Counted from the first letter of the stretch, positions 17,801-25,672 are shown. The stretch: DNA of 64,000 nucleotides from Spirochaetota bacterium (GCA_023438065.1 JAEXRH010000015.1:124001-188000), one strand, 5' to 3'. Made by a program: numbers and translations. Notes: generated from the sequence alone by a model not told the origin.

Positions 17801-18345
17801 TCCGCAAGGACTTCCGGTTCGGGGGAGGGTTCCACACCGAGCGAGCCGAGATCGAGGGACGCAAGGTCAAAATCGGGAAAAGTCGCCCCGGTTCCCCCTT
17901 CCTCGTCGATCCCGGGCACGATGGACTCGTCGCGGGATGATTCGATATCCTCGGCAAAGCCCGCGAGAAGCCCCTCGGGAACGAGGCCCTGATCGAAATC
18001 GGAAACGGGCTCAGGTTCGGGAACGACGGGTTTCACGGAAGTTTGGACTGCCGCGGGACGCGACGGTTCTGCCGTCATCCCGGGGGATGTCTCGAGCGGG
18101 AGGGACGCGAGCAGGTCGTCGAAACCGCTCAGGTCCCCGGCCTCCTTCGGGCTTTCCTTCGCGCCCGGCCCGGAGCCGAGGGTTGAAAGGAGGCTGTCGA
18201 CGTCCAGCTTTTGCGCGGAAGCCTCGGCCGAGGGGGGGCCGGGCAATTCCTCATACGTCTCGCCGCGCGCTGCGGTTACCGCGCGTTCGTCGCCGAGTCG
18301 GCTGAGTTCATCCCTGAGGTATTCGAGTTCTTTCTTTCCCGGCAT
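14878..18345 (-). CDS. Giant membrane-anchored TPR protein with acidic disordered N-terminal half
   Basis: A 1155-residue protein. Residues about 35-480 are low-complexity and very acidic (Glu/Ser/Pro/Gly/Asp-rich, for example SIESVESVEPMEPIESIGEA), probably disordered. A conserved-looking region (about 490-580, DFRTFLDNLGALPLNLRIAI) precedes one transmembrane helix near 585-608 (LPAATLFGIVATLFACVIIL). The C-terminal 540 residues are tetratricopeptide-like repeats (SLYRSGYEAIEDARYTQSLS, YRIGYIQYRNQDFEAAMNSF, LGNALFRRGDYYAAAGYYGT). The TPR half probably faces the periplasm and scaffolds an envelope or motility complex, but that is inference. The start has no strong Shine-Dalgarno. Confidence 0.7.
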   Translation of the reverse strand: MPGKKELEYLRDELSRLGDERAVTAARGETYEELPGPPSAEASAQKLDVDSLLSTLGSGPGAKESPKEAGDLSGFDDLLASLPLETSPGMTAEPSRPAAVQTSVKPVVPEPEPVSDFDQGLVPEGLLAGFAEDIESSRDESIVPGIDEEGGTGATFPDFDLASLDLGSLGVEPSPEPEVLADLESFSVPETDAIESIESVESVEPMEPIESIGEAEPSGIEPEESFELEAMDFTPSFETPPEIAVPEAAIPEFSAIPELSDLSGTAPPDAFGPEGFSMPEDFSRAFGEAGQPGEELSLEPIEEVGFEMSPEATVTDEAMEGMEPIEGPPVAGEASIDDLLASFGESSDSGAGARGIDDFGIPGLEGSGSPFGTIADGGENPFADIRVPNPDFGSSAAGSGGLDDFSNFTIPDDLAVGPEAGEDAASAEADGFDSFSLDEEFIQSSIAGAADEEFHIPGYSDFNAPSQKGPQAGFPADSGAPRRGAKKEVPLSVSESDFRTFLDNLGALPLNLRIAIEEFIAGDSGTEIQKMELVHSVLVGVPVKKVARTMEDLLSRSIPIPKDFEKKSVEEYEREKSSLKYVFMNRILPAATLFGIVATLFACVIILGKTFIYEPLVAESLYRSGYEAIEDARYTQSLSLFDEAVRHVEKKRWYFRYARAYRAKKQYITAEMMYVRLLDRYHNDKAGGLEYAEMLRTDLRNFAKAESVIRRRVLDNYVNDPDGLLLLGDNYLDWADEDASKYELARKTYATLIELYGSKDPYLARMMRFFIRTDKLAEVLPLKEHFMERRAKIGAPDLIELSGYLLDKRYHPKPGDSEALIAKIEDVRALLERAVKADPRSPEANYNIGRFFLYNYKDGLAAKAFTETIRLFDEGPVMSPRRMLTWVDSFRLLGEIQVNQKDEMKDRALETYGKGITLYEEQRANRSVSQDPRVGKLYADYADVEYFVTGDLASALRHYEKARAELNDTPSVRYRIGYIQYRNQDFEAAMNSFISTHVEVPFDRNLLLGLGNALFRRGDYYAAAGYYGTLIDDLDAERLRKGIVFPQVRIDDAAFVDAYMRVSNNLAVALNRVSLRTGDSRKNARALALFAESARAWDSLTRNPETLVRLKDEFGNPVPSLANGNIQNLTHPRSGFETEIYADIPRTLDGEIPFK

Positions 18346-18456
18346 GCTGTCTTGGTTTTTCCCTACGTCACATCATCGGAGCGATTCGCGCCGACCTTAA
18401 CGGGCACGTAATGTCTCAAGAGTTTGAAGGATTTTCCGACAATTGTAAAGAAGATC

Positions 18457-19188
18457 ATGAAAAGGATTTATCTGGCGCTTGTCGCCGCCATATGCGTCGC
18501 CCTCCCCTCGTGGGGCGGGCAAATCGAACAGACCCAATACACGAAACTCGTATCCCGGATCTCCCGCGTCCAGGGACCGATCGTCGACGGCAAGTACGTC
18601 ATCTTCACGGCCGAGGGTTCCGCCCGCTTTACCGGCATCGCCTTCGATTTCGAAAGCTACCGCACGATCCATCCCTTCCAGCGGATCGTCCGGCGCGACC
18701 AGTACGGCAACCCGGAAAAGGACGACGCGGGAAAGCCCCGTGAGGTTATCCTCTTCTACATCGCCGAGATCCCGCCCGAAACGAGGGAAATCCGGTACCG
18801 CATGGTCGTCAACGGCCTGTGGTCGACCGATCCCCTCAATCCCGCCATCGCCTACGACTACGACAACGGGATGGACGTATCCGTTCTCCCCGTCGCCTAC
18901 TACGAGGTGTTCAGGACGAGCAACGTCTCGAAGGGCGAGGTGCGCTTCGCGTGCGAGGCCGAGCCGGGAAACGTCGTGACCCTCGCGGGATCCTTCAACA
19001 ACTGGGACCCGTTCATGTACGAGATGACCGAGGTGAGCCCCGGACGGTACGAGCTCGCGCTCCCCCTGCCCCGGGGAACCTGGCACTACGCCTATTTCAT
19101 GGGAACCGAGCAACTCCCCGACACGACGAACCGCAATCGCGTGTACACGAAGGACGGCCGCGTCGCCTCCGTCGTGACAATAGACTGA
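18457..19188 (+). CDS. Exported protein with a carbohydrate-binding (CBM48/AMPK glycogen-binding) domain
   Basis: A 243-residue protein with a signal peptide (MKRIYLALVAAICVALPSWG). The C-terminal third, VVTLAGSFNNWDPFMYEM followed by GRYELALPLPRGTWHYAYF, is a typical early-set/CBM48 fold, seen in glycogen-branching enzymes and AMP kinase beta subunits. The middle part repeats a related beta pattern (YRMVVNGLWSTDPLNPA), so two such domains may be present. No catalytic domain is attached, so it may bind glycans in the periplasm. The ATG at 18457 is chosen because it begins the signal peptide; it has a weak AAAGAAG upstream. Confidence 0.7.
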   Translation: MKRIYLALVAAICVALPSWGGQIEQTQYTKLVSRISRVQGPIVDGKYVIFTAEGSARFTGIAFDFESYRTIHPFQRIVRRDQYGNPEKDDAGKPREVILFYIAEIPPETREIRYRMVVNGLWSTDPLNPAIAYDYDNGMDVSVLPVAYYEVFRTSNVSKGEVRFACEAEPGNVVTLAGSFNNWDPFMYEMTEVSPGRYELALPLPRGTWHYAYFMGTEQLPDTTNRNRVYTKDGRVASVVTID

Positions 19189-19195
19189 AAGTCAC

Positions 19196-19222
19196 AAAAA
19201 AAGGGGCGCGATGTCGCGCCCC
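19196..19222 (-). terminator. Rho-independent terminator of the GT28-like gene
   Basis: Nine-bp stem GGGGCGCGA / TCGCGCCCC, followed on the minus strand by seven T residues. It lies 52 nt beyond the stop of the gene at 19275. Confidence 0.8.
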
Positions 19223-19274
19223 CGATTCTAACCGCGCGCGCTCCCCGGCGCGCGACCCTGTCCCCCCGAAAGAC

Positions 19275-20759
19275 CTAGGCTTTCCTCCGCTCCATCGCGA
19301 GCTTGACGGCGTTGTACGCGCCGTTGTACATCCCGTTCCGGTTGTTCGCGACGATCTGGTTACAGTAGAGCGACGGAAGATCCACGTCCTCGATGAGAAG
19401 CCCGAGGGTCCGGTGAAGCCCGGTGACCGACGCGGTCTCGATCGTGCCGTCGCCGATCTCGGAGCCGCGGATCGCGCCCCAGGCCTCGTGCCTGCCCACG
19501 CGCTGGATGAAGAGCTTCGGCACGGGATAGAACGAGAGCTCGCTCGGCTTCGTGATCATCACGTCGGCGATTCGCATGAGGAGGTTCGTCGCGTACACCG
19601 CGCTGTAGAAGTCCGAGTGGAGGAACACGTGCACGCCCGAAATCCTTTCGGTCTCGCCCGCCTTGATGAAGGCGCGCGACTCATTCCAGTCCGAGTGCAT
19701 CGTCCACTCGATTCCGGCGGCGCGAAGCATCAGCTCGAGGTCGGCCCACCGGCCCTTATGGTCGCCCATGTTGATGAGAAGCGCGACCTTCCCGTCGGCG
19801 ATCGCGCCCTTGCACGTCCGCGCGATGTCCGCGAACCGCAAGACCTGCGCGCCCGCTCCGCCCATCGTGAGAAGGAACCGCCTCGTCTCGCCGTCGCGGA
19901 TGCGCCTGAGGCGCCGCTCGTTGTCGATATCGATGTTCGAGACGATCTCGTGGTCGATGTAGTGGCCGACCATCCGGATGTCGTCAGCGGGCATCGTGTG
20001 GTCGAGGGTCATCTTCGCCGTGCCCATCGAGTGGAAGGTCCGGTAGCCCATGTAGGCCGACGGCGACTGCACGAGATGGAGGCTCCCCTCGACGACGTGA
20101 AAGGCGATCGGGTAGTTGTCCGGGATGATCGTGACGACGTCGGTCATGCCGGCGTTCACGGCCGCGTGCCCGGTCCACGGGTGCGTCGAGAAGAAGGGCA
20201 TGTTTTTCGGGATGTCGTGATAAAGCGGGACGAAGATCCGGGAGAGCGCGTCCTCCTCCGCCGAGAACGAGAGCTTCTGCGCGGCGACGCTCGTCACGTA
20301 GTCCCAAATATGCTTGTCGAACCATTTCGAGCGCTGCGAGATGCGCGAGCCGAGGTTATAGAGTCCCTCGAGGTGCCTGATCGTCTGGGACGCCGCGGAC
20401 TCGGGGAACGACATGAGGTCGAGCCAGTAGGGGACGTAGCCCATCGAGTGCGCGGCCGAGGCGAGCGCGAGCGCCATGCGACAATGCCCGAAGCCCATGC
20501 GGATCGTGCCGATCACGATGCCCTTCTTCGGGTCGAAGATCGGGCCAACGGCGCCCTGCACGTCCGACCCGTCCCGCTTTCGCTCGCGGATGGTCATGAT
20601 GCCGAAATCCTCGTAGCCGAAGCCGTCCGGCCTCGAGACGAGGGAGGGATACTTCCGTTCGTCATAGTCGAATTTTGCCGCGTAATGGCGGAATCTGCGA
20701 TCCGCCTTGCGCACGATGTTTCCGGGAAGAAGGTTCCCGTAAAGGGTTCTGTCGCTCAT
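19275..20759 (-). CDS. GT28/MGDG-synthase-like glycosyltransferase-family protein
   Basis: A 494-residue soluble protein. IVIGTIRMGFGHCRMALALA resembles the glycine-rich N-terminal loop of MurG/MGDG-synthase-type GT-B enzymes. The C-terminal half has FLLTMGGAGAQVLRFADIA and VMITKPSELSFYPVPKLFIQ, which resembles the nucleotide-sugar binding site (ITKPGG) of that family. The 'GG' of the usual motif is replaced by 'SE', so activity is uncertain. It could make a glycolipid, a common spirochaete membrane component, but this is inference. No Shine-Dalgarno; TAAAAT lies 6 nt before the ATG. Confidence 0.55.
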   Translation of the reverse strand: MSDRTLYGNLLPGNIVRKADRRFRHYAAKFDYDERKYPSLVSRPDGFGYEDFGIMTIRERKRDGSDVQGAVGPIFDPKKGIVIGTIRMGFGHCRMALALASAAHSMGYVPYWLDLMSFPESAASQTIRHLEGLYNLGSRISQRSKWFDKHIWDYVTSVAAQKLSFSAEEDALSRIFVPLYHDIPKNMPFFSTHPWTGHAAVNAGMTDVVTIIPDNYPIAFHVVEGSLHLVQSPSAYMGYRTFHSMGTAKMTLDHTMPADDIRMVGHYIDHEIVSNIDIDNERRLRRIRDGETRRFLLTMGGAGAQVLRFADIARTCKGAIADGKVALLINMGDHKGRWADLELMLRAAGIEWTMHSDWNESRAFIKAGETERISGVHVFLHSDFYSAVYATNLLMRIADVMITKPSELSFYPVPKLFIQRVGRHEAWGAIRGSEIGDGTIETASVTGLHRTLGLLIEDVDLPSLYCNQIVANNRNGMYNGAYNAVKLAMERRKA

Positions 20760-20765
20760 AAATCC

Positions 20766-20771
20766 ATTTTA
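20766..20771 (-). promoter_or_regulatory. Candidate -10 element of the GT28-like gene
   Basis: TAAAAT on the minus strand, 6 nt before the ATG at 20759. No convincing -35 at 17-18 bp, so support rests on the hexamer and its spacing. Confidence 0.35.
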
Positions 20772-20804
20772 CTCCCGTCTCGGGCTCAGCGCCACAAAAA
20801 ACGG

Positions 20805-20834
20805 TTGCAGCGCGCCATCCTTCCGGCCTATGAT
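20805..20834 (+). promoter_or_regulatory. Promoter of the WYL regulator
   Basis: TTGCAG (20805-20810), 18 bp, TATGAT (20829-20834). The predicted start near 20841 excludes the upstream ATG at 20830 and favours the ATG at 20851. Confidence 0.5.
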
Positions 20835-20850
20835 CGATCAACGGCAAGCC

Positions 20851-21792
20851 ATGAAAGCGGAACGACTGCTCGCGATATTGACCATCCTCCTCAACCGGAA
20901 AAAAGCGACGGCGGCGTACCTCGCCGAGCGCTTCGGCGTATCGGTCCGCACGATATACCGCGACGTCGACGCGCTCGCGGGCGCGGGACTCCCCGTCTTC
21001 GCGACGCCCGGCCGCGACGGCGGCTTCGAGCTCGTCGAGGGATTCACCCTCAACGCCCAGCTCCTCGAAACCGGCGAGATCGAGAAGATCCTCGCGGGCC
21101 TCGGAAGCCTCAAGACCGTGCGGGGCGGACCCGAGCTCGACACCCTCATCGAGAAGTTTACCCTCGCGCTCCGCGAGTCGGGGAAACGCGGCGTGAAAAC
21201 CCCGGGGAACCGGCTCTTCATCGAGCTTACCCCGTCCATGCGCGAACGGCGCGCCATCGCCGAGATAGACGCGAGCATCGCGCGGGGAACCGTCCTTTCG
21301 ATCAGGTATTCCGACGGAACCGGTGCCGAATCCGAGCGCGAGATCGAGAGCGCGGCGCTCGTGTTCATGTGGCAGTCCTGGTACGTCTGGGCCTGGTGCC
21401 GGCTTCGCGCCGACTTCAGGCTCTTCAAGATATCGAGAATCCTCTCGACGAGGGAAACGGGCGGGAAACGGGAAAAGACCGACGTCGAGGTGGCGAGCCA
21501 TCCCTGGGCGCGCGACTGGGAGACCCGCCCCTTCGAGCGGGTTTCCTTCACGGCCGACAGGACCGCCCGCGCCCGGCTCGTCGAGTTCTTCGACGACGAG
21601 TGCGTCTCCGACCTTCCCGGCGGCGCCTCCCGCGTCGAGGCCTACCTTCCCGTCGACGAGTGGGTCATATCCTTTCTCATGGGCCTTCCCGGCGCGGTTT
21701 CGGTCGCCGAGCCCGAATCGCTCAGAAAAGCCATCCTCGAGCGGGCTCAGGTCCTCGCCGACGCGAACATCCCGAATCCCTCCCGCGCGTGA
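20851..21792 (+). CDS. HTH and WYL-domain transcriptional regulator
   Basis: A 313-residue regulator. N-terminal winged HTH of the DeoR/HTH_11 type (ATAAYLAERFGVSVRTIYRD). The middle WYL domain (YVWAWCRLRADFRLFKISRI) is followed by a C-terminal extension domain (VSFTADRTARARLVEFF). WYL domains sense nucleic-acid or nucleotide ligands in several regulators. Family length is about 310-330. It lies 88 nt upstream of the DUF3795-like gene, which it may control. A frame-compatible ATG at 20830 overlaps the predicted -10. Confidence 0.85.
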   Translation: MKAERLLAILTILLNRKKATAAYLAERFGVSVRTIYRDVDALAGAGLPVFATPGRDGGFELVEGFTLNAQLLETGEIEKILAGLGSLKTVRGGPELDTLIEKFTLALRESGKRGVKTPGNRLFIELTPSMRERRAIAEIDASIARGTVLSIRYSDGTGAESEREIESAALVFMWQSWYVWAWCRLRADFRLFKISRILSTRETGGKREKTDVEVASHPWARDWETRPFERVSFTADRTARARLVEFFDDECVSDLPGGASRVEAYLPVDEWVISFLMGLPGAVSVAEPESLRKAILERAQVLADANIPNPSRA

Positions 21793-21880
21793 TTTTTTTC
21801 AAGGAACCCTGACAGGGGGTGTCAGGAAGCATGCGCGATACTCCATTAATAATCGAAGAAACCTTCCAAGGAGGCATGAG

Positions 21881-22222
21881 ATGGAAAAGATGATTGCGGT
21901 ATGCGGGCTTGACTGCGCTTCGTGCGGGGCGTTCATCGCGCACCGGACGAACGACGATGAACTCAGGAAAAAGGTTGCCGCGGAATGGACGAAGTCGTTC
22001 AACTTCGCCTTCGAGCCCGCCATGATCAACTGCACGGGCTGCCTCTCGACGGGCGGCGTCCAGATCGGGCATTGCGCCGAGTGCGGGATGCGGAAATGCG
22101 CCGTCGGGAAGGGACTCGCGAACTGCGCCGCGTGCGACGGCTATCCCTGCGAGACCTTGGGGGGCTTTCTCAAGGCGGTTCCCGAGGCGAAGGCGAACCT
22201 CGACGCCCTGAGCGGACGTTAA
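21881..22222 (+). CDS. DUF3795-like cysteine-rich protein
   Basis: A 113-residue protein starting MEKMIAVCGLDCASCGAFIA. Many cysteines lie in CxxC-like pairs (CGLDCASCGA, CTGC, CAECGMRKCA, CAACDGYPCE), matching the DUF3795 family, which probably binds zinc or an Fe-S cluster. Function unknown. AAGGAGG lies 6 nt before the ATG. It follows the WYL regulator by 88 nt, and its stop sits in a hairpin shared with the convergent response-regulator gene. Confidence 0.75.
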   Translation: MEKMIAVCGLDCASCGAFIAHRTNDDELRKKVAAEWTKSFNFAFEPAMINCTGCLSTGGVQIGHCAECGMRKCAVGKGLANCAACDGYPCETLGGFLKAVPEAKANLDALSGR

Positions 22223-22247
22223 GCGAACAGGTTTTTCAACGTCCGCT
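22211..22247. terminator. Hairpin spanning two convergent stop codons
   Basis: AGCGGACGTT / AACGTCCGCT, a perfect 10-bp stem with a 17-nt loop. It covers the stops of the DUF3795-like gene (22220-22222) and of the response regulator (22246-22248). There is no long T-run, so termination is only possible. Confidence 0.4.
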
Positions 22248-23715
22248 ACGGAAGGAGCCCGTATTCCTTCATCCGGGTGAGTAAGGTCCGCCGCGAAATC
22301 CCGAGCTCGGCCGCGGTGCGCTCGCGGTGGCCGCCGTTCCTCTCGAGGGCGGCGATCACCGCGCGCTTTTCCGCCTCGCGCACGCTTACCGGCCCGTCCG
22401 GGAGGGCGTGCCCGGTCGCGGGACGGACTGCATCGGCCGGGGATAACCCTTCCGAACGGGAAACGGCGACGGCGGGAGAGGCGGACTCGCGCGCGCCCAC
22501 GAGCCGCTCGTCGAACGAAAAGTCGCCGGGCTCGAGGATCGGCCCGTCGGAGAGGATGACCGCGCGCTCGATGCTGTTCTCGAGCTCGCGGATATTCCCC
22601 GGGAACCGATACGCCTCGAGGAGCCTGAGCGCGTCAGGGGATATGCCCTCGACGCGTTTCCCCGCCTCGCGCGCCGAACGCGCGAGAAAGATCCCCGCGA
22701 GGGTCGCGATGTCGCCCTTCCGGTCCCGCAGCGCCGGCAGGCGAATCCTGATGACGTTGATCCGGTAATAGAGATCCTCGCGAAACGAGCCCTCGGCGAC
22801 GGCCTTCTCGGGATCGCGGTTCGTGGCCGCGAGGATGCGCACGTCGACCGGGATCGGCCGCGTTCCCCCGACGCGCGTGAGCACGCGTTCCTGGATGACC
22901 CTGAGGAGCTTCACCTGCATCGCCTGCGACATCTCGCCGATCTCGTCGAGGAAGAGGGTTCCGCCGTTCGCGAGCTCGAAAAGCCCGGCCTTTCGGGCCT
23001 CGGCCCCGGTGAACGCCCCCCGCTCGTGGCCGAAAAGCTCGCTCTCGAGAAGGTTCTCGGGAAGGGCGCCCACGTTGATCGGGACGAAGGGTCCCGCGGC
23101 CCGCGACGAAAGCCGATGAATCTCCCGCGCGACGACTTCCTTGCCGGTACCGCTTTCCCCCGTGATGAGCACGGTCGAGGCCGACGGCGCGACGCGCTTG
23201 ACGAGATCGCGGACCGCGCGCATCGCCGGATCTTCCCCGAGCCAGGCCTCCCGCGCGCGGTCCCCGCGAACCTGCGCCGTCTCGGCGAGCGAGAGCCCGA
23301 CGTGCGCCATCCTGATGAGCCGCGAGTCGGCGATCGCCTTCTCGAGCCTGATCGCGAGCTCGGTCGGGTTAAAGGGCTTCACGAGCCAGTCGACGGCCCC
23401 GCGCTTCATCGCCTCGACAGCCTCGCTAACCTCCCCGTGGGCGCTCATCATGATGACCGGGATCCCCGGCCCCGACTCGCGGATGCGCGCGAGAAGCTCG
23501 AGCCCGTCCATCCCCGGCATGCGAAGGTCGATCACGCACGCGTCGAAAACCTCCCGCTCGAGCGCCGCGAGGGCCGCGTTCCCCTCCGCGGCGAGAATGC
23601 AGGAAAACCCGTCAAGGGCGAGGAATTCCGCGAGGGACTCGCGCAGGTTCCGCTCGTCGTCGACGACGAGCACGCGCCGCGAGTCAGCCTTGGGATCCAT
23701 GCCGTCATCGGCCAT
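22246..23715 (-). CDS. NtrC-family sigma-54-dependent response regulator
   Basis: A 489-residue regulator. Receiver domain with phospho-acceptor D63 (ACVIDLRMPGMDG) and KPFNP. AAA+ sigma-54 activation domain with Walker A GESGTGKE, the sigma-54 contact loop GAFTGA, GGTLFLDEIGEM and the R-finger region. C-terminal Fis-type HTH (HRERTAAELGISRRTLLTRM). It would activate sigma-54 RNA polymerase from remote sites when phosphorylated by the histidine kinase, whose 3' end it overlaps by 11 nt. The sigma-54 promoter at 25648-25664 is an obvious candidate target. Confidence 0.93.
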   Translation of the reverse strand: MADDGMDPKADSRRVLVVDDERNLRESLAEFLALDGFSCILAAEGNAALAALEREVFDACVIDLRMPGMDGLELLARIRESGPGIPVIMMSAHGEVSEAVEAMKRGAVDWLVKPFNPTELAIRLEKAIADSRLIRMAHVGLSLAETAQVRGDRAREAWLGEDPAMRAVRDLVKRVAPSASTVLITGESGTGKEVVAREIHRLSSRAAGPFVPINVGALPENLLESELFGHERGAFTGAEARKAGLFELANGGTLFLDEIGEMSQAMQVKLLRVIQERVLTRVGGTRPIPVDVRILAATNRDPEKAVAEGSFREDLYYRINVIRIRLPALRDRKGDIATLAGIFLARSAREAGKRVEGISPDALRLLEAYRFPGNIRELENSIERAVILSDGPILEPGDFSFDERLVGARESASPAVAVSRSEGLSPADAVRPATGHALPDGPVSVREAEKRAVIAALERNGGHRERTAAELGISRRTLLTRMKEYGLLP

Positions 23716-25078
23716 CTCCAGCCCCCTTTCGCGCCGGTAGCGACGCGGAAAACACGCTGCCGCCGCCCGACCGCGCCTGATACGAAAGCGATCCGCCCGC
23801 CTGTTCCATGAAACGCCGCGAAAGCGCGAGCCCGATACCGGTGCCGCGGGCCTTCGTCGTGAAGAAGGGCTCGAAGAGGCGGGTCCTGACGTCCTCGGCG
23901 ACGCCGGGTCCCCGGTCCGCGACGCTGAAGGTCGCGAAGCCCTTTCGAACCGAAAGGGAAAGCTCGGGAGGTTCCGCGCCGCTTCCGCCGTCCCGGCTCG
24001 CCTCGCCCACGGCCTCGCGCGCGTTCGCGATGAGGTTGTCGAGCACCTGCGTCATCCGCGCGGGATCCACCGTCACCGAGACCGCGGGGCCGTCGTAGGG
24101 AACGATCGATATCGAGCCGCCGTACCGCGCGGCAGCGGACGCGAGGAAGGTCGCGGGATCCATCGACTCGGGATTCCCCGCCGACGAGGAGAGAAAGTCC
24201 CGAAGCCGGTCGGTCAGAAGCGCGAGCCGGCCTGCCTCCTCCTCGATGACGCCGAGATTCCGGACGCGCTCCTCGGGCACCGTTCGCCTGAGGGTCGCGC
24301 ACTGAATCGCGATGACCCCGAGGGGGTTCTTGATCTCGTGCGCGAGGGTTCGAGCCGCCTCGCCGAGCTGGACGAGCTGCGCGGTCTCCCGCTCGCGCTC
24401 CCGGTAGACGACGACCCGCCGCGCGTACGCGAGGAGAAACCCGACGATCGCGAAAAAGAGGGCGAGAAAGAGGCTCACGAAGGCGAGCGCGAGCCGTCCC
24501 TGGCGGAGCATCTGAGCGACGCCGTGGTCGATGAAAACGAAAGCGGCGTTCGAAGCGGCCAAGGGACCGGCCCCGGGGGGAAGCGGGGCGGAGTGCCGCA
24601 TCATCCCCATACCCTGGCCATTCCCGGGACCCGGGCCCCACGGCGCGTCCGTTCGCCTGTCGTCGCGCATGCGGGCGCGAAGCGATCCGGAGGGGAGGTC
24701 CTGCATGCGCATCCCCGGTCCGCCGCCGGTGCGCCTGACGATCGTGAGCGAGGAGCCCGATAGTTCGGCGAATCCGGGAAAGGGGATGGACCCGGGATCG
24801 ACGATCCGTTCGGGCGCGCTGCCGAAACGCGCGAGAGAAGCGCCCGAACCGTCATAGAGACCGAAGCCGTTCACCCCGGGCCAGGCGGAAGGATCGAACC
24901 GTATCGACCAGGCATACTCGTCCAGAAGTCCCACCATCACCCGATACACCTGGAATTCCATCCGCGCGCGGTTTCGCTCCATGACCTGACGGACGAAGAG
25001 GAACGCGAGCGTGAGGGCGAGCGCGAGCGCGAGCGCGACGAGAACGGCGAGTATCTTGAACGATCGATCGATTTTCAT
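23705..25078 (-). CDS. Membrane sensor histidine kinase with Met/Gly-rich periplasmic domain
   Basis: A 457-residue kinase. TM1 (about 8-30), periplasmic sensor (about 31-195), TM2 (about 196-218), HisKA with H247 (TLAHEIKNPLG), and HATPase (N box DNLIANAREA, G boxes DRGPGV and GTGIGLALS). The sensor contains a Met/Gly/Pro-rich stretch (GPGMRMQDL, GPGNGQGMGMMRH), which could bind a soft metal. NtrB/ZraS-like architecture, upstream of its NtrC-type partner. It belongs with the exported gene at 25166, whose tail has the similar MMGRGMG motif. Confidence 0.9.
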   Translation of the reverse strand: MKIDRSFKILAVLVALALALALTLAFLFVRQVMERNRARMEFQVYRVMVGLLDEYAWSIRFDPSAWPGVNGFGLYDGSGASLARFGSAPERIVDPGSIPFPGFAELSGSSLTIVRRTGGGPGMRMQDLPSGSLRARMRDDRRTDAPWGPGPGNGQGMGMMRHSAPLPPGAGPLAASNAAFVFIDHGVAQMLRQGRLALAFVSLFLALFFAIVGFLLAYARRVVVYRERERETAQLVQLGEAARTLAHEIKNPLGVIAIQCATLRRTVPEERVRNLGVIEEEAGRLALLTDRLRDFLSSSAGNPESMDPATFLASAAARYGGSISIVPYDGPAVSVTVDPARMTQVLDNLIANAREAVGEASRDGGSGAEPPELSLSVRKGFATFSVADRGPGVAEDVRTRLFEPFFTTKARGTGIGLALSRRFMEQAGGSLSYQARSGGGSVFSASLPARKGAGDGR

Positions 25079-25101
25079 CGGGTATGCCTTGTCACGATAC
25101 G

Positions 25102-25131
25102 AGTGTATCCCCCGGAACGGGGCTCGCGCAA
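25102..25131 (-). promoter_or_regulatory. Promoter of the histidine kinase-regulator operon, with palindrome in the spacer
   Basis: Minus strand TTGCGC (25126-25131), 18 bp, TACACT (25102-25107). The spacer holds CCCCGTTCCGGGG (25110-25122), an inverted repeat resembling the CGGG/CCCG repeats at 25673-25735, so the operon may be autoregulated. Confidence 0.45.
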
Positions 25132-25165
25132 GGATCGCGCGAGCCCTTCCCCGTGCGGTACCCGC

Positions 25166-25609
25166 CTACCGTTCGCGTCGGCCGCGACCGTCGCCCCGCC
25201 TCGGGCAATCGAGATCCCGTCCGTCGCGGGGACCGCCGCAACCTCCGCCGAAGCGGCCCATGCCGCGACCCATCATCGGGCGTCGAACCGTCGAAAGGTC
25301 AATCGCCTTGCCGTTCACCCAGGCCTTCGTCGGCATGATCGCGAGGGCATCCGGGATTCCCAGGTCGGCGGGGCACTCGCGCGTATACCCTTCGGCCTTG
25401 ATCGTGTCGCCGGCCTTGACGCCGTTCTCCCAGGCAAGCTGATAGAACGGTCCCGGGGGAAGAACCCAGGTCTTTCCGCTTCCCTGTATCGTCGGAATCG
25501 AATCGCTGATGACGAGCTTTCCCTCGACCGTCACCGTGTCCGCGACTCCTCTCGCGAAGAGAACCGTCGCCGCGGAAACCAGCGCCGCTATCATGAGTGT
25601 CTTTTTCAT
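25166..25609 (-). CDS. Small exported Met/Gly/Arg-rich protein, likely target of the sigma-54 two-component system
   Basis: A 147-residue protein with a signal peptide (MKKTLMIAALVSAATVLFARG). A compact beta domain, VTVEGKLVISDSIPTIQGSG to DTIKAEGYTRECPADLG, could be an OB-like fold. The last 40 residues are Gly/Arg/Asp/Met/Cys-rich (RRPMMGRGMGRFGGGCGG). No close family recognised; the position next to a sensor kinase with a similar Met-rich stretch recalls ZraP, the periplasmic zinc-binding protein of ZraPSR. AGGAG lies 6 nt before the ATG and a sigma-54 promoter lies about 40 nt upstream. Confidence 0.7.
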   Translation of the reverse strand: MKKTLMIAALVSAATVLFARGVADTVTVEGKLVISDSIPTIQGSGKTWVLPPGPFYQLAWENGVKAGDTIKAEGYTRECPADLGIPDALAIMPTKAWVNGKAIDLSTVRRPMMGRGMGRFGGGCGGPRDGRDLDCPRRGDGRGRRER

Positions 25610-25647
25610 TGCAGACTCCTTTGCGCGCATCGGCACGCATCGTTATT

Positions 25648-25664
25648 AAGCAAGAACCATGCCA
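25648..25664 (-). promoter_or_regulatory. Sigma-54 promoter (-24/-12)
   Basis: Minus strand TGGCATGGTTCTTGCTT. The GG (25662-25663) and GC (25650-25651) lie exactly 12 bp apart, and the sequence fits the consensus TGGCAYR-N4-TTGCW. Transcription would start near 25638, giving a 29-nt leader with a Shine-Dalgarno for the gene at 25609. Confidence 0.8.
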
Positions 25665-25672
25665 GCTTTTTA

